The notes: generated by a model not told the origin, from the letters alone. A stretch of DNA of 64,000 nucleotides from Streptomyces aureus (GCF_000725495.1 NZ_JNZD01000001.1:186001-250000), one strand, 5' to 3'; positions 51,543 through 60,113 are shown, numbered from the stretch's first letter. Numbers and translations: made by a program.

Positions 51543-52052
51543 ATGCCTGCTGCGCGGAGAGCCCTGCGCCTGATCAACAGAGCCGCCGCGGTCGCGCTGG
51601 GCTTTTCCCCCGCCGGCGGGCACGGCTGCGGCCCCAAGTGCCGCCACACGGAGCTCTACGACGCCGTCACCCAGGCTGAAGCCGACCAGCACGTGTGGTC
51701 CGTACCAGGGCTTACCGCCCGGCCTGGAGGCCCCATGTTCATGGCCACCGCCACGCTCGTCGCCGCCAGGGAAGCCGAGGCCGCGAAGCTGGAATCGGCA
51801 GTGGTCACCGACATCGTGTGGGCTGCCGCAATGCCGGGTGACGACCTCGAACACGTCCACGCGAAGACGACTTCTGGACGCATAGACCTGACGTTCTTTC
51901 ACCAGACCAGCAGCCCCGACGGCGCATTGTCCGCAGCGGCCCAGATTTGCCGTCGCGCACTCAATTCCAGCCCCACGTTGGCCAATTGGCGAATTTCCGC
52001 TGGCCCTCAGCTTCCCGACGCCCTGCCCGGCTCGGGTGCCGCGTTCGCGTGA
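51543..52052 (+). CDS. Unknown protein, first gene of the organoarsenic operon
   Basis: 169 aa, no domain recognised. The N-terminus is a basic amphipathic helix ([18 protein letters not shown]) followed by a Cys/His-rich segment [18 protein letters not shown] (CGPKC plus two His), which could ligate a metalloid. The remainder is mixed alpha/beta ([36 protein letters not shown]). GGAGG precedes the ATG. 34 bases separate it from the enolpyruvyl transferase, so it is co-transcribed. Confidence 0.75.
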   Translation: MPAARRALRLINRAAAVALGFSPAGGHGCGPKCRHTELYDAVTQAEADQHVWSVPGLTARPGGPMFMATATLVAAREAEAAKLESAVVTDIVWAAAMPGDDLEHVHAKTTSGRIDLTFFHQTSSPDGALSAAAQICRRALNSSPTLANWRISAGPQLPDALPGSGAAFA

Positions 52053-52086
52053 CACAGATCACTCACCATCACCAGGAGTTCCACCC

Positions 52087-53397
52087 ATGAGCGGTATCAA
52101 CGACCCGCGGCTGAAGGCCGAGCAGCTCACCGTCGAGACCATCGACTCGATCGACCACGAGGTGAAGGTCCTTGGATCCAAGTCCTACACCAACCGCCAG
52201 ATCGCGATCGCGGCTCTGGCCGCCCTCGACGGCAAGACCGGTGTGATCGACGGCGCCCTGGTCTCCGACGACACCATCTACTTCGCCGACGCCGTGGCCT
52301 CCTTCGGGCACGTCAGCGTCGCGATCGACCACGACAACTACCGCTTCACCCTCACGCCGACCGGCAAGCCGATGGTCGCCCCCGAGGACGACATCTTCGT
52401 CGGTGGCGCGGGCACCCCGCTGCGCTTCCTGATCTCCATGGCGGGACTCGCCGAGGGCGTCACCACCATCACCGGCAACACCCGTATGCAGGAGCGCCCC
52501 TTCGGCGACCTGCTTGCGGCCCTGCCGGGCCTGGGCGTCGAGGCGGTCGCGGTCCGCGGCAACGGCTCCCCGCCGATCCAGGTCACCGGCGGCAACTTCG
52601 TCGGCGGGAAGACGAAGATCTCCGGCGCCATCTCCTCCCAGTACACGTCCTCGATCCTGATCAGCTCCGTCCTCGCCCAGCAGGACACCGAGATCGAGAT
52701 CGTCGACGAACTGGTCTCCAAGCCGTACGTCGAGATGACCCTGGCCACCCTCGCCGAACACGGCATCACCGTCGAACGCGACGGCTACCGCCGCTTCAAG
52801 ATCGCGGCCGGCCAGTCCTTCAAGGGCGGTCACGCCGTCGTCGAGCCCGACGCCTCCGGCCTGTCCTACTTCATCGCCGCCGCCGCGATCCTCGGCGGCC
52901 GGGTCACCATCCCCGGCATCGGCTCCACCTCCCACCAAGGGGACGTCGGCCTCGCCGAGGTCCTGGGCCGGATGGGCGCCCACGTCGAGATCACCGAGAA
53001 CTCGATCACGGTCAAGGGCGGCGACCTGCGCGGCATCGAGGTCGACATGGACGCCATGCCGGACGTCGTCCCGTCCCTCGCCGCGGTCGCTGCCTTCGCC
53101 GAGGGCAAGACCCACATCACCAACATCGCCAGCCTGCGCGTCAAGGAGTGCGACCGCATCGCTGCCGTCACCACCGAGCTGCGCAAGATGGGTATCACCG
53201 TCGACGAGTACGACGACGCCATGACCATCCACGGCGGCACCCCGCACGGTGCGGTCATCGACACCTACGACGACCACCGCATCGCCATGACCTTCGCGAT
53301 CATCGGCCTGCGCACCCGCGGCGTCGTCATCAACGACCCCGGCTGCGTCGCCAAGTCCTTCCCGGCCTTCTGGAACACCCTGGACACCCTGCGGTGA
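52087..53397 (+). CDS. EPSP-synthase-like enolpyruvyl transferase, probable arsenoenolpyruvate synthase
   Basis: 436 aa. All key EPSP-synthase elements are present: [17 protein letters not shown] (Lys/Ser/Arg of the N-terminal loop), [46 protein letters not shown], catalytic Asp in [13 protein letters not shown], Glu/Arg in [19 protein letters not shown] and CVAKSFPAF. It differs from housekeeping AroA in several shikimate-site surroundings and is not near aro genes. Directly followed by a phosphoglycerate-mutase homologue, the pair reported to make arsonopyruvate in S. lividans. Proposed reaction: arsenate plus phosphoenolpyruvate to arsenoenolpyruvate. Confidence 0.9.
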   Translation: MSGINDPRLKAEQLTVETIDSIDHEVKVLGSKSYTNRQIAIAALAALDGKTGVIDGALVSDDTIYFADAVASFGHVSVAIDHDNYRFTLTPTGKPMVAPEDDIFVGGAGTPLRFLISMAGLAEGVTTITGNTRMQERPFGDLLAALPGLGVEAVAVRGNGSPPIQVTGGNFVGGKTKISGAISSQYTSSILISSVLAQQDTEIEIVDELVSKPYVEMTLATLAEHGITVERDGYRRFKIAAGQSFKGGHAVVEPDASGLSYFIAAAAILGGRVTIPGIGSTSHQGDVGLAEVLGRMGAHVEITENSITVKGGDLRGIEVDMDAMPDVVPSLAAVAAFAEGKTHITNIASLRVKECDRIAAVTTELRKMGITVDEYDDAMTIHGGTPHGAVIDTYDDHRIAMTFAIIGLRTRGVVINDPGCVAKSFPAFWNTLDTLR

Positions 53398-54932
53398 CCG
53401 GTTCCGACACCTCCGCCGGGACTCCCGGGGTCCTGCTCGTCCTCGACGGCTGGGGCCACGCCGCCCCCGGGCCCGGCAACGCGCTCACCAACGCCCACAC
53501 CCCCGTCCTCGACGCGATCGCCGCCAAGCACCCCTCCACCTTCGTGGAAGCGTCGGGCGAGCACGTCGGCCTGCTCCCCGGCACCGTCGGGAACTCCGAG
53601 ATCGGCCACATGGTCATCGGCGCCGGCCGACCGCTCGACTACGACAGCGTCCTGGTCCAGCGGCAGATCGACTCCGGCCTGCTGCGGGACAACCCGCGCC
53701 TGACCGAAGCCCTCAACCGGCTCGCCGCCAACGGTGGTGCCCTGCACCTCATCGGCCAGGTCTCCGACGGGATGATCCACGCCCACGTCGACCACCTCCA
53801 CGAACTCCTGTCCATCGCGGCGTCCCGCGATGTGAAGCGCGTGTGGGTGCATGCCATCACCGACGGCCGCGACGTCGCCGACCGCACCGCCGGCCACTAC
53901 CTGGGCCGGGTCGAGGAGTTCTTCGCCGCCACCGGCACGGGCGCCCTGGCCACCGTCTCCGGTCGCGGCTACGGCCTCGACAAGAGCGGCGACCTGGAAC
54001 TGACCGCCAAGGTCAGCGAGGCCATCACCGACGGCAAGGGCGCGACCGCCCGCGACTACCAGCAGATCCTGGCCGGCGCCCAGAACGGGGACGTATGGAT
54101 CACCCCGACCGTCCTCACCGACGCCGGCGGTGAGCCGCTCGCCACCATCCACGACGGCGACACGATCCTCTTCACCAACTTCCGCAGCGACCGCATCCAG
54201 CAGCTCGCGGACGATCTCGTCCAGATCCTCACCGACACGGACGTCGACATCCTGTCCCTGACCCAGTACGACACCCAGGCGGCCATCCCCGCCCTGGTCG
54301 GACGGGCCGACGCCTCGGGCGGTCTGGCCGACGCGCTCGAAACGCACGGCCTGCGCTCCGTACGCATCGCGGAACAGGAGAAGTTCGAGCACGTCACCTA
54401 CTACATCAACGGCCGCGACGACCGGGCCCGCGAAGTCGAGGAGCACATCCGCATCACCGCGGACACCACCCCCGACTACGTCGCCCGACCCGAGATGAAC
54501 CTCGCCCGGGTCACCGAAGCCATCACCGCCGCCGCCCGGCGTGACGACGTGGCCCTGGTGATCGCCAACCTCGCCAACATCGACGTCGTCGGCCACACCG
54601 GCAGCCACGACGCCACAGTCAAGGCCGCCGAACACACCGACCGCGAGGTCGAGAAGATCCTGACCGCCGCCGCGGCAGCAGGCCGCTGGGTCCTCCTCGT
54701 CGGCGACCACGGCAACGCCGAACGCATGTCCAAGCCCGGCCCCGACGGCACCCCGCTCCCGTACGGCGGTCACACGACCAACCCTGTGCCGGCGGTCGTG
54801 GTCGCGGCACCCGGGCAGCTCCTTCCCGAGCACCTCGCCGATGGCGGCAGCCTCGCCGACATCGCACCCACCGTCCTGCACCTGCTGGGCCGCCCGAGCA
54901 GCCCAGCCATGACCGGCCGGAGTCTCCTGTGA
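53394..54932 (+). CDS. bsnN: Cofactor-independent phosphoglycerate-mutase homologue, probable arsonopyruvate-forming mutase
   Basis: 512 aa, normal iPGM length. Metal and active-site motifs are kept: [29 protein letters not shown] (nucleophile Ser), [40 protein letters not shown] and HTTNPVPAV. The glycerate/phosphate-binding loop, normally GRYYAMDRDxRWER, reads [13 protein letters not shown], losing the paired arginines, so the substrate is not phosphoglycerate. BsnN, its counterpart in bisenarsan biosynthesis, is proposed to rearrange arsenoenolpyruvate to form the C-As bond. GTG 53394 overlaps the transferase stop. Confidence 0.88.
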   Translation: MTGSDTSAGTPGVLLVLDGWGHAAPGPGNALTNAHTPVLDAIAAKHPSTFVEASGEHVGLLPGTVGNSEIGHMVIGAGRPLDYDSVLVQRQIDSGLLRDNPRLTEALNRLAANGGALHLIGQVSDGMIHAHVDHLHELLSIAASRDVKRVWVHAITDGRDVADRTAGHYLGRVEEFFAATGTGALATVSGRGYGLDKSGDLELTAKVSEAITDGKGATARDYQQILAGAQNGDVWITPTVLTDAGGEPLATIHDGDTILFTNFRSDRIQQLADDLVQILTDTDVDILSLTQYDTQAAIPALVGRADASGGLADALETHGLRSVRIAEQEKFEHVTYYINGRDDRAREVEEHIRITADTTPDYVARPEMNLARVTEAITAAARRDDVALVIANLANIDVVGHTGSHDATVKAAEHTDREVEKILTAAAAAGRWVLLVGDHGNAERMSKPGPDGTPLPYGGHTTNPVPAVVVAAPGQLLPEHLADGGSLADIAPTVLHLLGRPSSPAMTGRSLL

Positions 54933-55276
54933 CCACAGCCCAGCTGATCACACCCACCACCCCCGGCGGCGCCGCCTTCGCCTCCGCCTTCACCACCGAG
55001 GCCGCGCTGCGCGACCTGGACCTCGGTCCGGCTCTCAAGGCCGACATGCGCACCAACACGGCCGGCACCGTCCACGTGTTGAGCGTCCACAACACCACCG
55101 ACGAGATCCAGGAGTTCCAGCCCGAGGTCCTGCTCCCGCAGACCGACGGCCCGCTTCTGTTCCTCGGAGGCGGCTCGACCACCGAGGAGCGCGACGGCCG
55201 GCTCGTCGCCCGCCTCGCGCCCCACGGCTTCGTCCAGCTCGGACGGATCCACGACAGCCCGCAGGAGCACGCATGA
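54929..55276 (+). CDS. Small unknown protein of the organoarsenic operon
   Basis: 115 aa, no family recognised. Predicted beta-rich (TVHVLSVHNTTDEIQEFQPEVLLPQTDGPLLFLGGGSTTEERDGRLVARLAPHGFVQLGRI), no Cys. GTG overlaps the mutase stop (GTGA) and its own stop overlaps the next start (ATGA), so it is translationally locked to both neighbours, suggesting an obligatory partner or small enzyme subunit of the pathway. Confidence 0.78.
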   Translation: MTTAQLITPTTPGGAAFASAFTTEAALRDLDLGPALKADMRTNTAGTVHVLSVHNTTDEIQEFQPEVLLPQTDGPLLFLGGGSTTEERDGRLVARLAPHGFVQLGRIHDSPQEHA

Positions 55277-55980
55277 CCACAGCCCTCGGACCCCGGCCGC
55301 GCATCGCGCTGATCGGTGACCACGGCAAGTCCCCCGCCCATGCCCGGCTCGACAGCTTCCGGCACGAGCTCGACGTGGACACCGAGTGGGTCCCCACCGA
55401 AACCGTCACGGGCCCCGAGTCCCTCGAAGGCTTCGACGGCATCTGGGTGGTGCCCGGCTCCCCGTACGAGAACAAGGACGGCGTGCTGTCAGCCGTCCGG
55501 CACGCCCGGGAGAACGGCATCCCCTACCTGGGCACCTGCGGCGGCTTCCAGCACGCGCTGATCGAGTACGCCCGTACGGTCGTCGGTCTCACCGACGCCG
55601 ACGACGTGCAGTACGACCCGGAGGCTCCGACCCCGCTGATCGTGCCGCTCACCTGCTGCCTGGCGGGCGAGCAGGCGCCGCTGCTGCTCACGGCGGGCAG
55701 CCGGCTGGCCGCCGTCTACGACAACGCGGAGCTGACCACCGAGACGTACCACTGCAAGTACGGCCTCAACGGCGAGTTCGTCGAGCGCCTCACGGACGCG
55801 GGCGTTCTGTTCAGCGGCTGGGACACCGAGGGCGCCCCGCGTGCCGCCGAAGTCCCCGGTCACCCGTTCTTCATCGGCACGCTGTTCCAGCCGGAGCTGG
55901 TCTCCGGCCCCGGCAACGTCCATGCGCTGATCAAGGCATTCGCGGCCGAGGTGGCCGCCCGCTCGGCCATCAGCGCCTGA
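55273..55980 (+). CDS. CTP-synthase-like glutamine amidotransferase domain lacking the catalytic His
   Basis: 235 aa, only the class I glutaminase domain; the CTP-synthase ligase domain is absent. IALIGDHGKSPAHARLDSFRHEL starts the fold, the nucleophile Cys is in PYLGTCGGFQHALIEYAR, and the usual catalytic FHPE is FQPE (GTLFQPELVSGP), His replaced by Gln. The Glu is kept. Glutamine hydrolysis is therefore doubtful; it may have become a binding protein or transferase acting on a carboxylate. CTP-synthase-like genes accompany the known arsenic clusters. Last gene, ended by the hairpin at 55994. Confidence 0.85.
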   Translation: MTTALGPRPRIALIGDHGKSPAHARLDSFRHELDVDTEWVPTETVTGPESLEGFDGIWVVPGSPYENKDGVLSAVRHARENGIPYLGTCGGFQHALIEYARTVVGLTDADDVQYDPEAPTPLIVPLTCCLAGEQAPLLLTAGSRLAAVYDNAELTTETYHCKYGLNGEFVERLTDAGVLFSGWDTEGAPRAAEVPGHPFFIGTLFQPELVSGPGNVHALIKAFAAEVAARSAISA

Positions 55981-55993
55981 CACTCCTACCGCA

Positions 55994-56032
55994 CCCCGGT
56001 CGGGTCATGTCTCCACCATGACCCGACCGGGG
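55994..56032. terminator. Bidirectional terminator after the organoarsenic operon
   Basis: Perfect 16-bp arms CCCCGGTCGGGTCATG / CATGACCCGACCGGGG with a 7-base loop. It overlaps the last codons of the convergent arsR gene. Confidence 0.9.
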
Positions 56033-56430
56033 TTCTGCGTTTCCCCGGCTGTCTCCTCATCGCCCCAGATCAGAGCATGGAGCAGGGCGCGCCGCTCGGG
56101 CTTGACCGCGTACCAGGCCCACGTACCGCGCTTCCTGCGGCTCACCAGGCCGGCGTCCACAAGGACCTTCATGTGCTGGCTGACTGTGGACTGGGCCAGT
56201 CCCAGGAGCGGCGTCAGATCGCATACGCACGCCTCACCCTCCGGGGCCGCGAGCAAGACGCTGAGGATCTGCAGCCGTGTCGGGTCGGCTATGCCCTTCA
56301 GATTCCTCGCGAGCAGCTCCGCCCGTTTCCTGGGCAGTGGATCCACTTCAAGGGGCGGCCCGCAGGACGGATCCTCGTCGATGAAGGGCAGGAGGCCTGA
56401 GGAGCGGCCGGTCGCCTGATCTGCGGGCAT
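56005..56430 (-). CDS. arsR: ArsR-family metalloregulator, CVC type
   Basis: 141 aa. LKGIADPTRLQILSVLLAAPEGEACVCDLTPLLGLAQSTVSQHMKVLVDAGLV contains the classic CVC As(III)/Sb(III) site in the DNA-binding helix. A long N-terminal arm has one more Cys (EDPSCGPP). The start is ATG 56430 (AGGG at good spacing); GTG 56439 has no room for a ribosome site. Divergent from pstS across 253 bases. Confidence 0.9.
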   Translation of the reverse strand: MPADQATGRSSGLLPFIDEDPSCGPPLEVDPLPRKRAELLARNLKGIADPTRLQILSVLLAAPEGEACVCDLTPLLGLAQSTVSQHMKVLVDAGLVSRRKRGTWAWYAVKPERRALLHALIWGDEETAGETQNPGRVMVET

Positions 56431-56540
56431 GCGATTCACCCTACGACCGCGGGTGCGGCGTCCGGCGGCGCAGATGATCCTATTCAGCCATTATTTGCCT
56501 GCCGTTCAACTTGGCCGGGCCACGCTCCCGACTCTCCGCC

Positions 56541-56590
56541 AGGCAGGTGGGTGCCGCACGCGGTTGATGCCACCCGTAACCCCTTCTGCT
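56541..56590 (+). promoter_or_regulatory. Shared 50-bp upstream element, copy C
   Basis: Begins AGGCAGGTGGGTGCCGCACG; identical in its first nine bases to copy B. It lies 94 bases before the pstS start, linking the importer to the repeat-peptide and organoarsenic transcription units. Confidence 0.65.
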
Positions 56591-56628
56591 GCAGCTTCCC
56601 GCCGAGCAGACTCTTGATCGTCAGGGTT

Positions 56629-56672
56629 GTTCACCCGCCCTCAACTCTCAATCAACTCACTGTCCACTAGCA
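56629..56672 (+). promoter_or_regulatory. Possible PHO box before pstS
   Basis: Four 11-base steps: GTTCACCCGCC, CTCAACTCTCA, ATCAACTCACT, GTCCACTAGCA. The first matches the Streptomyces PhoP direct-repeat unit GTTCACC; the others keep the TCA-x-CT pattern at exact 11-base spacing. It runs into the ribosome site of pstS, so it would act as a repressor-type or downstream site. Confidence 0.4.
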
Positions 56673-56683
56673 AAGGCACCGCC

Positions 56684-57601
56684 ATGTCTGTCATGACCAC
56701 TGAAACTCGTCAGACGCCGTCACTCCGCATCGGAAGGCAGAAGCAGCTCGGGTTCGCCGCTTCCGCCGCGCTGCTTCTCGCCACCGCGCTGACGGGCTGC
56801 GCGGGTTCCGCCAAGGCCGACTCGGCCGCACTGCAGGCCAGCGGGTCGACCACCGTCGCCCCCGTCGCGGCCGACGCCGCCGAGGCTCTCAAGTCCAAGG
56901 GTCTGAACATCACGGTGGCCACCCAGGGCGGTTCGGCCGGCGGCATCTCCCAGCTCGGCTCGAAGCAGATCAATATGGCACTGAGTTCCAAGCCCCTGGC
57001 GGACGAGGACCGCAAGGCCTACCCCGACACCGACTTCGTCCCGACGCAGATCGGCGCGGACGCGGTCGGCGTCATCATCAGCAAGAAGGTCGCCGACGCC
57101 GGAGTCAAGAGCCTCACCAAGGAGCAGGTCAAGGGCCTGTTCGAAGGGAAGATCACCAACTGGTCGCAGGTGGGCGGCCCGGACCTGAAGGTCTTCGTCT
57201 ACGACAAGGAGCCCGGTCGCGGCACCCGCGAGGTGCTCGACAAGTTCGTCTACGGCGAGGAGAAGGCCCCGCCGCCCCCGAAGTCCGACAACTACGCCAT
57301 CGTCGGCGGCAACACGGAGACCCTCAACAAGCTGGAGTCCACCCCGGGTTCCATCGGCCCGCTGTCGACCGGCTTCATCGCGGGCCATGACGACCTGGTG
57401 GCCGTGGCCCTGGACGGCATCGCCCCCACCCTCGACAACGTGAAATCCTCCAAGTACCCGATGACCCGACCGCTGTTCATGATCACTGATGGCAAGCCGA
57501 AGGGCACCGCCAAGCAGTACATCGACTACGTCCTCTCGCCGGAAGGCCAGAAGCTGCTGCCCAAGCACGGCTACCTGACCCTCAAGCAGATGGGGAAGTG
57601 A
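56684..57601 (+). CDS. pstS: PstS-like phosphate/arsenate-binding lipoprotein
   Basis: 305 aa. Lipobox in LLATALTGCAGSAKA (Cys near residue 40). Oxyanion-binding motifs: ASGSTTVAPVAADAAE, TQGGSAGGISQLGSKQINMALSS, and EPGRGTREVLDKFVYG. It binds phosphate-like oxyanions outside the membrane and delivers them to PstCA. In an arsenic island arsenate import to feed arsenoenolpyruvate synthesis is a sensible guess, but plain phosphate scavenging under arsenate competition is equally possible. ATG 56684 has AAAGG upstream. Confidence 0.9.
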   Translation: MSVMTTETRQTPSLRIGRQKQLGFAASAALLLATALTGCAGSAKADSAALQASGSTTVAPVAADAAEALKSKGLNITVATQGGSAGGISQLGSKQINMALSSKPLADEDRKAYPDTDFVPTQIGADAVGVIISKKVADAGVKSLTKEQVKGLFEGKITNWSQVGGPDLKVFVYDKEPGRGTREVLDKFVYGEEKAPPPPKSDNYAIVGGNTETLNKLESTPGSIGPLSTGFIAGHDDLVAVALDGIAPTLDNVKSSKYPMTRPLFMITDGKPKGTAKQYIDYVLSPEGQKLLPKHGYLTLKQMGK

Positions 57602-59436
57602 CGGTGAGTCTCACTCTGGAGCGCCCTCCCCAGGCGCCCGGACCTGCCACGCCGCGGCCGCCCGCCCAGGGCGGCCGCCCCGGGCGGGCACGATGGGTCT
57701 GGGGATGGATCTACACCGGGATGTTCTCGGTCGCCCTCATCCTGACGGTACTGATCGGATACCTGGCCACCGGCATCGCGAGCGGCGACGTCGACTGGTC
57801 CGACCTGGCCACCAACCCGACGTGGGACCCGATGAACGGCACCTTCGGTGCCCTGGCCATGATCTACGGTTCGGCCGTCGTGTGTGCCCTCGCGCTGCTG
57901 CTGGCCGTCCCGGTCGGCTGGGCGGCGGCCGTCGCACTGACGGAGTACCTGCCACCCCGCCTCGCCAAGCCCCTGAGGCTGAGCGTCGAACTCCTGGCGG
58001 CAGTCCCCTCCATCGTCTACGGCCTCGTCGGCGTCATGGTCGTCCGCCCGTTCGTCGCCGCGCTGGGTGACGTGCCGGGCGGTGACAGTCTGCTCGCCGC
58101 GGGCATCGTGCTCGCCGTAATGATCATGCCGACGATCGTGGCCGTGAGCGTGGACGCCCTCGCCGCCGTCCCCGGCCGCTATCGGGAAGCCGCCTACTCC
58201 CTCGGACTGACGCGCCGTGAGGTCGTACGGTCGGCCGTGCTGCCCCAGGCACGGTCGGGGATGCGCGCCGGTGTCCTGCTCGGTCTCGCCCGGGCCCTCG
58301 GCGAGGCGATCGCGGTCTTCCTGGTCGTGGGACGGGCCGACGGAAGGCTTCCGGAGTCTCTCGGGGGCTTCTTCTCCTCCCTGGTGCACCCCGGCCAGAC
58401 CCTGACCGCCAAACTCGCGGGCCCCGAGCCGATGCTCGCGGGAACCTCCGGCCCCTACTTCGCGGCGCTGTGCGGTCTGGGCATCATCCTGCTCGCCCTG
58501 GTGGCCGCGGCCACGGTGTGGGGCACCCGAGGGACATCGAGCCGTGCCACGAAGCGCGGGCTGCGCCCCCGCCGGGCCTCCGCGTGGCTGCGCATTCCGC
58601 GGGACCGGCTCGCCACCCTGCTGCGACTGGGAGCCCTGCTCCTGCCGGGAACACTCCTCGTCGGGATGCTCGCCATCCTCGTGACACGAGGCAGCTCCGC
58701 GCTCAACCCGGCCTTCTGGTTCTCCCCTGCCACCGGTGCGGCCAGCGGCGGTGTGAGCGGCCAGATTCTCGGGACACTCCTGCTGATCGCCACCGCGGCC
58801 CTGATCGCGCTGCCCCTCGGCTACGGCGCGGGCATTCTGATCGGCGCCCACGCCTCCGCGAGGACGGCGCGTGTGCTGGAGACCGTCACGGTGGCCATCG
58901 GCGGAACACCGACCATCCTGCTGGGCCTGGCCGGATACGTCCTCTTCTCCATGACCATGGGATGGGGCCGGTCCTGGCTGGCCGGGGCCATCGTCCTGGT
59001 CCCCGTGGTCGTACCGGTCGTCGCGCTGACCACCGCGGGCCGCATCCGGAGCATGCCGAGCGAACTCACCGAGAGCGCCCTGGCACTCGGTCTGACCCGG
59101 GCGCAGTACATCCGCTCCGTGGTCATCCCCTACACCTGGCCGGCCACACTCACCGGTCTGCTGCTCGGCCTGGCCCGGGCAGCGGGCGAGACAGCCCCTC
59201 TGATCTTCACCGCCACGGTGTTCTTCGGAGCACCCGCCCTGCCGACCGGGATCGTCAACTCCCCGGTGCAAGCGCTGCCGACCCACATCTTCACCCTGTC
59301 CCAGGACTCGAACGCCCCCGAGGCGATCAACCAGGCATGGGGCAGCGCGCTGGTCCTGGTCCTGATCACCGCGGTACTTCTCAGCCTGGCGGTGGCACTG
59401 CGCAACCGCTTCGAAGGAGCACGATGGACAACGTGA
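57598..59436 (+). CDS. PstC-PstA fusion, ABC permease for phosphate/arsenate
   Basis: 612 aa with two complete permease halves in one chain. Half 1 (about 30-300) carries the EAA loop YREAAYSLGLTRREVVRSAVLPQARSGMRAGVLLGLARALGEAIAV. Half 2 (about 335-605) carries TESALALGLTRAQYIRSVVIPYTWPATLTGLLLGLARAAGETAPL. Canonical pst operons encode these as separate PstC and PstA. GTG 57598 overlaps the pstS stop; GTG 57604 is an alternative. Confidence 0.9.
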   Translation: MTVSLTLERPPQAPGPATPRPPAQGGRPGRARWVWGWIYTGMFSVALILTVLIGYLATGIASGDVDWSDLATNPTWDPMNGTFGALAMIYGSAVVCALALLLAVPVGWAAAVALTEYLPPRLAKPLRLSVELLAAVPSIVYGLVGVMVVRPFVAALGDVPGGDSLLAAGIVLAVMIMPTIVAVSVDALAAVPGRYREAAYSLGLTRREVVRSAVLPQARSGMRAGVLLGLARALGEAIAVFLVVGRADGRLPESLGGFFSSLVHPGQTLTAKLAGPEPMLAGTSGPYFAALCGLGIILLALVAAATVWGTRGTSSRATKRGLRPRRASAWLRIPRDRLATLLRLGALLLPGTLLVGMLAILVTRGSSALNPAFWFSPATGAASGGVSGQILGTLLLIATAALIALPLGYGAGILIGAHASARTARVLETVTVAIGGTPTILLGLAGYVLFSMTMGWGRSWLAGAIVLVPVVVPVVALTTAGRIRSMPSELTESALALGLTRAQYIRSVVIPYTWPATLTGLLLGLARAAGETAPLIFTATVFFGAPALPTGIVNSPVQALPTHIFTLSQDSNAPEAINQAWGSALVLVLITAVLLSLAVALRNRFEGARWTT

Positions 59437-60113
59437 TAGCCGTCCGCGACCTGCGGGTTCTCGACGGCAAGAAGACTCTCGTGGGCCCGGTCACCTTCGA
59501 GCTGGCAGCCGGATCGACCACCGGCCTGTGCGGCCCCTCCGGTGCCGGCAAGTCCACGGTGCTGCGCGCCCTGGTCGACCTGCTGCCCCACGGCCTCACC
59601 CGCGACGGCCATCTGGAGGTTCAGGGGCGAACCATCCGCCGCGGCAACGGGGACGCGGACTTGCGGAGCACGGTCGTCCTGGTGCCGCAGACACCCGTGG
59701 TCTTCGGCGGCAGCATCTTGGACAACGCGCTCTTCGGCCTCCGGCACCTGGTGCGTGCTTCCCGAGCGGACATGCGCGACCGTGTGGAGCAGGCGCTGCG
59801 AGAGGCGAGTCTGTGGAACGAGGTCCGCGACCGGCTGGACACCCCGGCCCAGACGCTCTCGAACGGCCAGCGCCAGCGGCTGTGCCTGGCCCGTGCCCTG
59901 GCCCTGGAACCGGCGGCCCTGCTGCTGGACGAACCCACCAGCGCCCTGGACGAGCGGAGCCGGGACACGGTGGAGGAGTCGGTGGCCGCCCTTCGCGGCA
60001 ACCGCACCGTCCTCCTCGTCTCGCACGATCCGGCGCAGGTGGAACGGCTCTGTGACCACACGGTACGTCTGGAGCTGCCGGAAACCCTGGCGCTCTCCTC
60101 GGCAGCCGTCTGA
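59424..60113 (+). CDS. pstB: PstB-like ABC ATPase
   Basis: 229 aa, shorter than typical PstB (about 255). Walker A GPSGAGKST, Q-loop VPQTPVVFGGSI, signature LSNGQRQRL (Asn for the usual Gly), Walker B LLLDEPTSALDE and H-loop LVSHDPAQ. ATG 59424 lies 13 bases inside the permease gene, after AAGGAGC. The shortened helical domain and altered signature set it apart from housekeeping PstB. Confidence 0.88.
   Translation: MDNVIAVRDLRVLDGKKTLVGPVTFELAAGSTTGLCGPSGAGKSTVLRALVDLLPHGLTRDGHLEVQGRTIRRGNGDADLRSTVVLVPQTPVVFGGSILDNALFGLRHLVRASRADMRDRVEQALREASLWNEVRDRLDTPAQTLSNGQRQRLCLARALALEPAALLLDEPTSALDERSRDTVEESVAALRGNRTVLLVSHDPAQVERLCDHTVRLELPETLALSSAAV

Noticed and set aside
52087..53397. Housekeeping AroA (EPSP synthase) call
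   Set aside because: All catalytic residues are present so the reaction class is kept, but tight coupling to an iPGM homologue inside an arsenic island, with no aro context, favours the arsenoenolpyruvate role.
53265..54881. A 538-codon minus-strand frame opposite the iPGM-like gene
   Set aside because: No domain, Val/Gly/Asp repeats typical of anti-sense to high-GC coding DNA.
53394..54932. Housekeeping phosphoglycerate mutase call
   Set aside because: The substrate-binding RYxAMDRDxRW loop is replaced, and Streptomyces normally rely on other phosphoglycerate mutase genes.
57571..59286. A 571-codon minus-strand frame opposite the PstCA fusion
   Set aside because: Composition (Gly/Gln/Arg/Asp/His) is the anti-sense of hydrophobic membrane helices; the plus-strand permease motifs are decisive.
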